Shown piece by piece: positions 1-5,590 of a stretch of 8,649 bases of DNA (its first letter is position 1; each line of letters opens with the position of its first letter). The notes below the pieces were generated by a model that was not told where the DNA came from, ran no database searches, and saw only the letters and a program-made list of their open reading frames with translations. Source of the stretch: Bifidobacteriaceae bacterium (GTDB lineage: Bacteria; Actinomycetota; Actinomycetes; Actinomycetales; WQXJ01); contig JAITJY010000038.1 in NCBI GenBank assembly GCA_031278675.1, positions 1 to 8,649 of the forward strand, written 5' to 3'. Made by a program: the position numbers and the translations under genes.

Positions 1-640
1 ACTCGACTTTCACGTCCGCCTTCGCGGAGACGATCAGCACCGTGCGGGCGGCCATCGTCTTGGCGCAGCACAGCGACGTGAACGACTTCCCGAACCTCAT
101 GACCGCGTACATGAGCAGGTTGGTACGCCCTTTCCGCACCGCCTCGGTGAAACGTTCGACCGCTTCTTGCTGGTTGGGGCGCAGAACCCATTCTGGGCCT
201 CGGGCGTAGCGATACTCTATGGGCAGCCGATTCGCGTCATAGTAGTCGTAGCTGTCCGAAGCGCCATCGTAGCTTTCCCTGATGTCGGCGATGGCGTCTT
301 GAACGTCGGCGGGAGCGGTGTCACGGAAGAACTCCTTGCGGAAATAGATGCCCTCGGCAAGTTCGTCCCGGCTCAACCTGGTCTTGCCCCGCTCGACCTC
401 TAGAAACCGATGGACCGCGAAATCCCGGAAATACACGTCCAGGCTGACGGTGGCCGCCTCGTCACATTCTTTGGTCAAATCGGGGAAATGCTCGCGCCAC
501 TCCCGCAGCCGGGTGGCCACAGGACGGTAGGTGTCGCCCACCTTGAGGTGGTTGGGGACGGTGTTGGTGGCGAAAGCGTAGATGTGAGGCTTGACCCTGC
601 CGACGATGAGCTGGTCAAGGATCGTCGTGTCAACGGCCAC
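1..640 (-). CDS. SF2 helicase of a restriction-like system, 3' end beyond window
   Basis: The first 213 residues of a DEAD/DEAH-type helicase are visible; the rest lies past the left edge. The start is a GTG at 640-638, preceded by an AAGGCGG-like ribosome site and overlapping the stop of the upstream gene by 11 nt, which suggests translational coupling. Residues 18-49 (PHIYAF, then LKVGDTYRP, then RLREW) follow the layout of GIY-YIG/T5orf172 nuclease domains: a first IY strand, a KVG equivalent of YIG, then a helix with a conserved Arg. Residues 69-81 (VYFRDFAVHRFLE) fit the acidic helix, though Asp sits where Glu is usual. A Q-motif-like LRPNQQEAVERF spans 153-164, followed by the Walker A region NLLMYAVMRFGKSFTS (174-189) and SAKADV in the next strand. 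I recall close homologues annotated as DEAD/DEAH helicases beside a restriction M-subunit protein. ATP-driven DNA translocation with cleavage is inferred; the nuclease assignment is the weaker part. Confidence 0.85.
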   Translation of the reverse strand, partial: MAVDTTILDQLIVGRVKPHIYAFATNTVPNHLKVGDTYRPVATRLREWREHFPDLTKECDEAATVSLDVYFRDFAVHRFLEVERGKTRLSRDELAEGIYFRKEFFRDTAPADVQDAIADIRESYDGASDSYDYYDANRLPIEYRYARGPEWVLRPNQQEAVERFTEAVRKGRTNLLMYAVMRFGKSFTSLCCAKTMAARTVLIVSAKADVKVE

Positions 641-1592
641 CGTTGACGCCGCCTTTGAGCAAGGAGCGGAACTCGACTGTCTGACCTGTCCGCCAGTCCC
701 GAACACGGCAAAGCCTATCGTCGTCCCCGTGCGGGTCGAACAGCGTCAGCTCGCTAACCGTCGACCTGATGTGTTTGAGGGGGATGGCGCAGGTGAGTCC
801 GTCCATCTGCCAAATGTTCCAAGCGATCACCTCCGCGACAGCCGTCAGCTCACGCTCGTCGGGCAACCGGCCCAGAGCGTGCCGGGTGTGGTCCACATAG
901 GTGGCCAAAAGGTTCTCGCGGGCCAGCAGCAGGCTGTCACCTTGAAACTCGAACCCATAGGTAGCCTGGAACGCCCGTTCAGCCCAACGCAGCCATTCAC
1001 CTTCATCGTGGCAGCGTTCGGTCACGACACGCAGCTTCCGGTCCAGCAAACCGATCCGACGCTCCAAGGCGATTGGCTCCCCAGTGGTCGCGTCATAGCG
1101 GCTCACCAGATAGGGGGCCTCACCGCACGCCGCCTCCAACCGCCGCTCATCGACGTAGCGCTGCCAGGTCCGCATCCCCTCGGCGTCGAACTCTACGGTG
1201 GATGCGGTTGTTCGCCAGCCTCGGCGGGTGGCAGTGTTGAACGCTCCCGACCGGCCGAACCAAGCCTCGTCCACAAGATTGTTCTGCTCGTTGCACAGCC
1301 AAGACGGCGTGAACACCTCGGCCCTGTCTTTAGCCCGGCCGCCCCGCCGCGTCTTCGACTTCTCCACGCGCGGGCGGATCACCCTGGCGGTCAGCCCAGT
1401 CACAGACTCGACCGTGATCGGCTGATCGGCGGCGAAGGCGGCGCCCAGGTGGGCGTAGTCCTCGGTGGCCCAGATGATGTTGCCGCCCGTGGTCATGTCC
1501 GACAGGAGAAGCTCGAACACGCCCGGCGTGGAGCCAGCCAGCGGCAAAGCCGCCGCGGCCGGTCTTGCCAGCAGTTCTGCGACGCTCAACAT
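630..1592 (-). CDS. Restriction-system M-subunit-like protein (methyltransferase-related)
   Basis: This 320-residue protein belongs, from memory, to a family commonly labelled restriction endonuclease subunit M. Supporting segments are IIWATEDY (39-46), AEVFTPSWLCNEQNNLVDEAWFG with its VFTPSW core at 93-98 (like motif X of N6-adenine methyltransferases), ACGEAPYLVSRYD (155-167, in the place of the SAM-binding motif I), RIGLLDRKLRVV (179-190), FQGDSLLLARENLL (216-229), AWNIWQMDG (257-265) and a terminal RDWRTGQTVEFRSLL (298-312). The catalytic (N/D)PPY tetrapeptide of amino-methyltransferases is absent throughout. It is therefore either a divergent methyltransferase or a recognition or regulatory subunit that lost catalysis. 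The ATG at 1592 has an AAGGA ribosome site 4 nt upstream. It is the first gene of a two-gene operon with the helicase at 640. Family membership is fairly secure; biochemical activity is not. Confidence 0.8.
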   Translation of the reverse strand: MLSVAELLARPAAAALPLAGSTPGVFELLLSDMTTGGNIIWATEDYAHLGAAFAADQPITVESVTGLTARVIRPRVEKSKTRRGGRAKDRAEVFTPSWLCNEQNNLVDEAWFGRSGAFNTATRRGWRTTASTVEFDAEGMRTWQRYVDERRLEAACGEAPYLVSRYDATTGEPIALERRIGLLDRKLRVVTERCHDEGEWLRWAERAFQATYGFEFQGDSLLLARENLLATYVDHTRHALGRLPDERELTAVAEVIAWNIWQMDGLTCAIPLKHIRSTVSELTLFDPHGDDDRLCRVRDWRTGQTVEFRSLLKGGVNGGR

Positions 1593-1596
1593 AGCT

Positions 1597-1601
1597 TCCT
1601 T
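1597..1601 (-). promoter_or_regulatory. Ribosome binding site of the M-subunit-like gene
   Basis: On the minus strand AGAAGGAAGCT precedes the ATG at 1592, placing AAGGA 4 nt before the start. This supports the start chosen for the 320-residue protein. The 62 nt between 1593 and 1654 otherwise hold only two direct copies of TCGAGG (plus strand, near 1614 and 1631) and a TAGACT that could be a -10 box, without a convincing -35 partner. Confidence 0.6.
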
Positions 1602-1654
1602 CTAGTCGGTTGTTCGAGGCCCCAAGTCTATCGAGGACCTATGACACGAACCTT

Positions 1655-1730
1655 CTACTCGTCGTCGTCCATCCAAGAATCGTCGTCGTCCACGTTCACC
1701 ATGACACCAGCTATTGCGGAGGCGGGTTTT
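1655..1730 (-). other. Possible acidic C-terminal tail or 15-codon ORF
   Basis: On the minus strand an ATG at 1702 opens a 15-codon frame ending at 1655 and encoding MVNVDDDDSWMDDDE. The same frame is open further upstream and reads KPASAIAGVMVNV before the acidic run. No good ribosome site precedes the ATG. Inserting one A in the run of five A (plus-strand T, 1727-1731) would join the upstream coding frame (…HETTPTK) to this segment. It may therefore be the true, frameshifted end of the neighbouring damaged gene rather than a separate microprotein. The GAC/GTC repeats at DNA level (two CGTCGTCGTCC tracts) could also arise by simple-sequence expansion. Confidence 0.3.
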
Positions 1731-2040
1731 TGGTGGGCGTTGTTTCGTGTAGGGGGACGAGTCTGGGGGCGAAGGCTTGCTGCCAGGCGCGGCGCCGGGC
1801 GCGGAGGCCTTCGGCGGTGACCCATTTCCGGTTGGTGTCGACGCCTGTGGCGTCGTCGATGACGTCCCATGTCGCGGGCCTGGCGGCGAGGTAGAGGCCG
1901 GTGGCGGGGTCGGCCAGTTCTTGTTTGACGTGTTTCTTGACGCCCCTGCGGTTGGAGGCTTTCAGCTTGGCGGGGTCGGCGCCTAGGGCGGCGGCGGCCG
2001 GCGCGAACCCGCCGGAATCGAGGGGGTTGACATCAGCCGA
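1711..2040 (-). pseudogene. Startless coding remnant or frameshifted 3' end of lipoprotein gene
   Basis: A minus-strand frame stays open from about 2085 to a TAG at 1711 and, from about 2037, reads like genuine protein: …VNPLDSGGFAP…, then KLKASNRRGVKKHVKQEL, TGLYLAARPATWDVIDD, NRKWVTAEGLRARRRAWQ and PLHETTPTKNPPPQ. Codons end overwhelmingly in C or G, as expected for coding DNA here. There is no ATG, GTG or TTG in the frame, so it cannot be an ordinary independent gene. Its coding signature begins exactly where the lipoprotein frame stops (2033). Removing one base from the run of four C at 2041-2044 would fuse the two frames into a protein of roughly 475 residues. Alternatively it is the 3' end of an unrelated gene left by a deletion. 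I do not recognise the basic, Trp-containing sequence, so I assign no function. Confidence 0.55.
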
Positions 2041-3145
2041 CCCCTGGGCCGAGCGTGGTGCCCTGCTGCTCGGCCCAATAGTTCATCGACGCCGACGTGA
2101 TGATTTCCCACAGCGGGGTGAGGTGCGCAGCTGTCTCCGGGTCCGGCTCGATGGCCGGGTCGGAGCGGCCGTCGAAACCGGGGGCGGCAAAACCGATGGA
2201 CGGATCGGCGGCGGGATAGTTGGCCCAAAGTTCGGCAAGTTCTGCCTCCGAAGGATTGCCGCCCAAAGCGGCGCGGGCGTCTTCGCGGGCATCGGCGACG
2301 GCGGCATCGAAATTGGGGCAATCTTGGAGCAGCGCGGTCAACTGGCCGACGGTGATGTTCATGGGGAGCAGCGCCGTCGGCGTGGTCATGTAGCCGTCAG
2401 CCACCGGCGGGTCAGGGTCCACAATGTCTATGACGCCGTGCTCTCGGGCGCAAGCCGCCCACGCCAGCGTGGCCTCAAGGATCAGTTGCTTTAGGGCGAG
2501 CTCCTCCTCCGAGTCAACTGCGGGCGCGGCCCCGGGTTCCTCGTAGAGCGATTCGTTCAGGCACGCGGTGAACACGTCGGTGTAGTCCGTCTCGCCGATG
2601 ATCAAGAACGGTTGGACGCCTTGGTCTGGGATGTTTGGGGCGCCCGGGGTGTTTGAGGTGCCCGAGGCGGGTTCGTCGATAATCACGCCCACGCCGGTGC
2701 CCTCAATGTTCAAGTTGCCGGCAGCGGGATCGGCATAGGTCGGGTCATACTTGGCGATCAGCGGGAGCAGACGGTCGAATCCCCCGTCATTCTTGGACGC
2801 GGCAAAATCTGCGAGATAAGTCTGCCCCGCGCCGTAGTTGACGGCGTAGGCCTCCTCGCCGCCTATCACCACTCGCTGGGTCCGCTCACCGGTCGCGACT
2901 GTTTCGGTCTTGGCTGGGATGCCTGCGCTGGTCAGACACAACGCCATTGTCTCCGCAGCGCGTGCTTGGTCGAGAGTGGGGCTGGGCGCCGGAGCGGTCG
3001 CTGAGCCGGCCAAGTCCTCGTGGGTGGGGACGTCGGGAGCAGCGCTGTCACAGGCGACAATTCCGCTGGGGCACAGCAGGGCCAGCCCCAGTCCTAGCGC
3101 GATCGCCGTCCCGCGCCGGCGCGAACTCGTATTCGAACAGATCAA
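2033..3145 (-). CDS. Predicted secreted lipoprotein
   Basis: A 370-residue protein with a basic n-region (SSRRRGTA), a hydrophobic core (IALGLGLALLC) and a lipobox IVAC ending at Cys32, the likely lipidation site. The mature protein would be tethered to the outer face of the membrane. The mature part opens with a Ser/Ala/Pro-rich linker, then has four cysteines (70, 195, 232, 276) that could form two disulfides. Local contexts are ETMALCLTSAGIP, DVFTACLNES, LAWAACAREHG and LLQDCPNFD, a pattern I associate with orphan actinobacterial lipoproteins of unknown role. The start is TTG at 3145, the only sensible start before the signal sequence; AGGGG lies about 7 nt upstream. No transporter or enzyme gene stands beside it, so its substrate cannot be guessed. 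Its natural C-terminus is uncertain because another coding frame begins at its stop codon. Confidence 0.75.
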   Translation of the reverse strand: MICSNTSSRRRGTAIALGLGLALLCPSGIVACDSAAPDVPTHEDLAGSATAPAPSPTLDQARAAETMALCLTSAGIPAKTETVATGERTQRVVIGGEEAYAVNYGAGQTYLADFAASKNDGGFDRLLPLIAKYDPTYADPAAGNLNIEGTGVGVIIDEPASGTSNTPGAPNIPDQGVQPFLIIGETDYTDVFTACLNESLYEEPGAAPAVDSEEELALKQLILEATLAWAACAREHGVIDIVDPDPPVADGYMTTPTALLPMNITVGQLTALLQDCPNFDAAVADAREDARAALGGNPSEAELAELWANYPAADPSIGFAAPGFDGRSDPAIEPDPETAAHLTPLWEIITSASMNYWAEQQGTTLGPGVG

Positions 3146-3280
3146 CTGCCGACCCCTGTCTGCGTCGGAACCACTGGGCGTTCCTACTTTAGGGTATCGG
3201 CCGGGGCTGGGCGTGCGTTGGGGCTGGCGCCCGGCGCGGGACCGGGCCGGAGGGGATCGGCGGGGATCGGCCGAAGGGGA

Positions 3281-3373
3281 CCGGCGGGAGACCGGGACCG
3301 GGCGGATTCCCGGCGGGGGACCGGGACCGGGCGGATTCCCGGCGGGAGACCGGGACCGGGCGGATTCCCGGCG
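3281..3373. repeat. 29-nt tandem repeat, three full copies
   Basis: Three head-to-tail copies occupy 3281-3309, 3310-3338 and 3339-3367, with a six-base start of a fourth to 3373. Each begins CCGGCGGG and ends GGGCGGATTC. The second differs from the first by a single A-to-G change and the others match. Degenerate forerunners (GGGGATCGG at 3252 and 3262, GGGGACCGG at 3276) precede the array. Across each unit boundary CCGGG-CGGATT-CCCGG can form a 5-bp hairpin. The period is not a multiple of three, which argues against a coding repeat. Confidence 0.85.
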
Positions 3374-3385
3374 AGGGGCTGGGTC

Positions 3386-3447
3386 TGAGTTGGGGCTGGG
3401 TCAGTGCTGGGGCTGGGCGGTGAGTTGGGGCTGGGGCTGGGCGTGGG
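3386..3447 (+). repeat. GGGGCTGGG repeats with canonical G-quadruplex motif
   Basis: The 15-nt TGAGTTGGGGCTGGG occurs at 3386-3400 and 3421-3435, 35 nt apart, with further GGGGCTGGG copies between and after. Positions 3427-3447 hold four G-runs (GGGG, GGGG, GGG, GGG) separated by CT, CT and CGT, which satisfies the strict quadruplex pattern. The motif lies on the coding strand about 155 nt before the pckG start, so it could fold in DNA or in a long leader RNA. That role is inferred. Confidence 0.7.
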
Positions 3448-3602
3448 CGGCATCGTGCACGTGCGTGCCAATTGTCGGGCTGGGACGCCCAGTCGCAAAG
3501 GCATCCCCCAAAACGGAATAGGCTTAAGGGCGGCGCCGCTCGCTTCCCAGGGCGGGGCGCCTGTAGGAAGAACAATTGACCGACGGAAGGCTGTAGAGGG
3601 AC

Positions 3603-5450
3603 ATGACCATTGCCGATACTTCAGTCGCGGCGATCGCCGCAACTGCTCCGACCAAGAACGCCAAACTGATCCAGTGGGTGTCTGAGGTCGCTACGAAAAC
3701 CCAGCCGAGCGCGATCGTCTGGGCCGACGGCTCCGAGGAAGAATGGAAGCGCCTAACGGACGAAATGGTTGCCGGCGGCACCCTGATTCGTCTGAATGAA
3801 GCATTGCGCCCCAATTCCTTCTTAGCCCGCTCGGAGCCGAGCGACGTTGCCCGGGTGGAATCCCGGACATTTATCTGCTCCGAAAAGGAGATAGACGCAG
3901 GACCCACTAATAACTGGATGGCTCCCGCTGAAATGCGCGAAATCCTGGACCGGGTATTTACTGGTTCAATGCGTGGCCGCACCATGCATGTGGTGCCGTT
4001 CTCGATGGGCCCGCTGGGCGGGAACATCTCCAAACTGGGTATTGAGATCACCGATTCACCGTATGTGGTAATCAATATGAAGATTATGACACGGATGGGT
4101 CGTCAAGCTCTCGATTTGATTACCGAAGATGTCGATTTTGTGCCTGCCGTCCATTCGGTAGGTTACCCGTTGGTCGATGCCGCCGGGAACGTCCGCGAAG
4201 ACGTCGCTTGGCCGTGCAGCGACGAGAAATACATCACTCATTTCCCGGAGACCCGCGAGATTTGGTCTTACGGTTCCGGTTATGGCGGCAATGCTTTGCT
4301 CGGCAAGAAGTGCTATGCATTGCGAATTGCCTCGGTCATGGCGCGCGACGCGGACTGGATGGCGGAACACATGCTGATCCTCAAGCTGACCAGCCCCGAA
4401 GGTAAGACTTCCGTGGTGACGGCGGCGTTCCCCTCGGCCTGCGGCAAGACGAACCTCGCCATGCTGGTGCCGACCATTCCCGGTTGGAAGGTGGAGACCG
4501 TGGGCGACGACATCGCCTGGATGCGTCCCGGTCCCGACGGCCGCCTTTATGCGATCAACCCGGAGTCCGGTTTCTTCGGTGTGGCCCCGGGCACGTCGAT
4601 GAAAACCAACAAGAACGCCATGTTGTCGATGACGGAGAACACCATCTTCACGAACGTGGCGTTGACGGACGATGGCGACGTGTGGTGGGAAGGCATGACC
4701 GACGAAGTGCCGGCGCACTTGATCGATTGGCGAGGTAATGATTGGACGCCTGCGTCTGAGACCCCGTCTTCGCACCCGAACTCGCGGTTCACCGCACCCG
4801 CAGGCCAGTGTCCCATCATTGCGCCGGAGTTCAACGATCCGAAGGGTGTGCCGGTCGACATCATCTTGTTCGGTGGGCGCCGTGCCACCAACGTGCCCGT
4901 CGTCAATCAGTCGCTGAACTGGGAACATGGTGTGTTCATCGGTGCGACTGTGTCTTCGGAGCAGACCGCTGCTGCCGAGGGTGCTGTCGGCGCGTTGCGC
5001 CGCGACCCGTTTGCCATGTTGCCGTTCTGCGGCTACAACATGGGCGATTATTGGGCGCATTGGCTGCACATGGGCGAACTGCTCGGTGATAAGGCTCCGA
5101 GGATCTTCCAGGTCAACTGGTTCCGGAAGGACGCTAACGGCAAGTTCTTGTGGCCAGGTTTTGGCGAGAACTCACGTGTCCTGGCTTGGGCTGTCGCCCG
5201 GGTGCTGGGTGATGCGGGCTCAGTCAAGACTCCGATCGGTCAGATCCCGTTGCCCGGCGAGTTCAATGTCGAGGGCTTGGACCTGCCCGAAGGCACGCTG
5301 GCTCAACTCTTCGCGATTGATCCTGCCGCCTGGCTGGCGGAAGCCGACCTGACCGCGGAGTACTTCGCGCAGTTTGGTGAACGCCTCCCGGCCGAATTGA
5401 CGGGCCAGTTGGTGGCACTCCGCGAGCGCCTAGACGCCGCCCCGGCCTAA
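3603..5450 (+). CDS. pckG: Phosphoenolpyruvate carboxykinase (GTP)
   Basis: Complete 615-residue GTP-dependent PEP carboxykinase, of normal family length. It converts oxaloacetate and GTP to PEP, GDP and CO2 in the cytoplasm, the committed step of gluconeogenesis, and can run anaplerotically. Diagnostic segments are the substrate Arg in VARVESRTF (about residue 84), FSMGPLGGNISKLGIEITDSPYVV (133-156), LLGKKCYALRIAS (232-244) with the metal-binding Lys, AEHMLILKLTSPEGK with the metal-binding His256, the P-loop and active-site Cys in FPSACGKTN (276-284), and VGDDIAWM (300-307) with the metal-binding Asp. The GTP form is distinguished from the ATP enzyme by this ACGKTN loop. It stands alone, preceded by a G-rich repeat leader and followed by a strong terminator, so it is probably monocistronic. 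The first 700 nt use noticeably more A/T-ending codons than the rest. Function is secure. Confidence 0.98.
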   Translation: MTIADTSVAAIAATAPTKNAKLIQWVSEVATKTQPSAIVWADGSEEEWKRLTDEMVAGGTLIRLNEALRPNSFLARSEPSDVARVESRTFICSEKEIDAGPTNNWMAPAEMREILDRVFTGSMRGRTMHVVPFSMGPLGGNISKLGIEITDSPYVVINMKIMTRMGRQALDLITEDVDFVPAVHSVGYPLVDAAGNVREDVAWPCSDEKYITHFPETREIWSYGSGYGGNALLGKKCYALRIASVMARDADWMAEHMLILKLTSPEGKTSVVTAAFPSACGKTNLAMLVPTIPGWKVETVGDDIAWMRPGPDGRLYAINPESGFFGVAPGTSMKTNKNAMLSMTENTIFTNVALTDDGDVWWEGMTDEVPAHLIDWRGNDWTPASETPSSHPNSRFTAPAGQCPIIAPEFNDPKGVPVDIILFGGRRATNVPVVNQSLNWEHGVFIGATVSSEQTAAAEGAVGALRRDPFAMLPFCGYNMGDYWAHWLHMGELLGDKAPRIFQVNWFRKDANGKFLWPGFGENSRVLAWAVARVLGDAGSVKTPIGQIPLPGEFNVEGLDLPEGTLAQLFAIDPAAWLAEADLTAEYFAQFGERLPAELTGQLVALRERLDAAPA

Positions 5451-5466
5451 CGGCGCAATCAGTCAA

Positions 5467-5507
5467 CGGTGCCGTCCACCCGCACCGGGTGGGCGGCACC
5501 GTTTTTT
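5467..5507 (+). terminator. Rho-independent terminator of pckG
   Basis: A 15-bp stem (5467-5481 with 5487-5501), containing one G-T wobble, closes on a 5-nt GCACC loop and is followed directly by six T. It begins 16 nt after the pckG stop codon. In the opposite direction the stem is followed by TTGACTG with no T-run, so it should work poorly for the converging sbcC transcript. Confidence 0.95.
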
Positions 5508-5589
5508 GGTTGGGTCGATTCGGGCTCTTGGTTGAGCGGCACCGGGTTTCCGGTTGGGTCGATTCGTTTTTTGGTTGGGTCGATTCGGG
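5493..5589. repeat. Degenerate direct repeats derived from terminator flank
   Basis: A 25-nt sequence, CGTTTTTTGGTTGGGTCGAT followed by TCGGG, occurs exactly at 5500-5524 and again at 5565-5589. A third partial copy of its core GGTTGGGTCGATTCG lies at 5552-5566. The terminator arm GCGGCACCG recurs at 5536-5544. The array looks like successive partial duplications of the terminator's 3' arm and T-run. It ends one base from the sbcC stop codon, so it is outside both genes. Confidence 0.8.
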
Positions 5590-5590
5590 T

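Larger units (their letters stand above)
3146..3602 (+). other. G-rich divergent intergenic region
   Basis: About 457 nt separate the divergent lipoprotein gene and pckG. The part from 3200 to 3450 is strongly G-skewed on the plus strand and holds the repeats listed separately. Between 3450 and 3602 are an 8-nt palindrome GCACGTGC (3457-3464), a small hairpin CTGGG-ACG-CCCAG (3480-3492) and a TAGGCT (3519-3524) that could serve as a -10 for pckG, but no matching -35 is visible. An AGAGGG ends only 2 nt before the pckG ATG and GGAAGG lies 12 nt before it, so its ribosome site is not ideally spaced. Pro/Arg/Gly-rich open frames across this region are artefacts of base composition; I see no gene. 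Confidence 0.6.

Noticed and set aside
1596..1660. Promoter for the restriction-like operon (TAGACT as -10)
   Set aside because: No acceptable -35 hexamer at 16-18 nt spacing; transcription could also continue from upstream.
591..1820. Long plus-strand open frame of 409 codons opposite the restriction-like gene
   Set aside because: It is antisense to a recognisable protein family, has no motif, and crosses gene boundaries; high GC keeps antisense frames open.
3281..3373. CRISPR array suggested by the 29-nt repeat length
   Set aside because: The copies abut directly with no spacers, and no cas gene is present.
3184..3642. Minus-strand Pro/Arg-rich frame, and similar frames on both strands over the G-rich leader
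   Set aside because: The 29-nt repeat is not a multiple of three, so the translation changes frame at every unit; the composition explains the open frame.
4056..5069. Minus-strand open frame of 337 codons inside pckG
   Set aside because: Antisense to conserved PEP carboxykinase motifs, His/Arg-rich low-quality sequence, no ribosome site.
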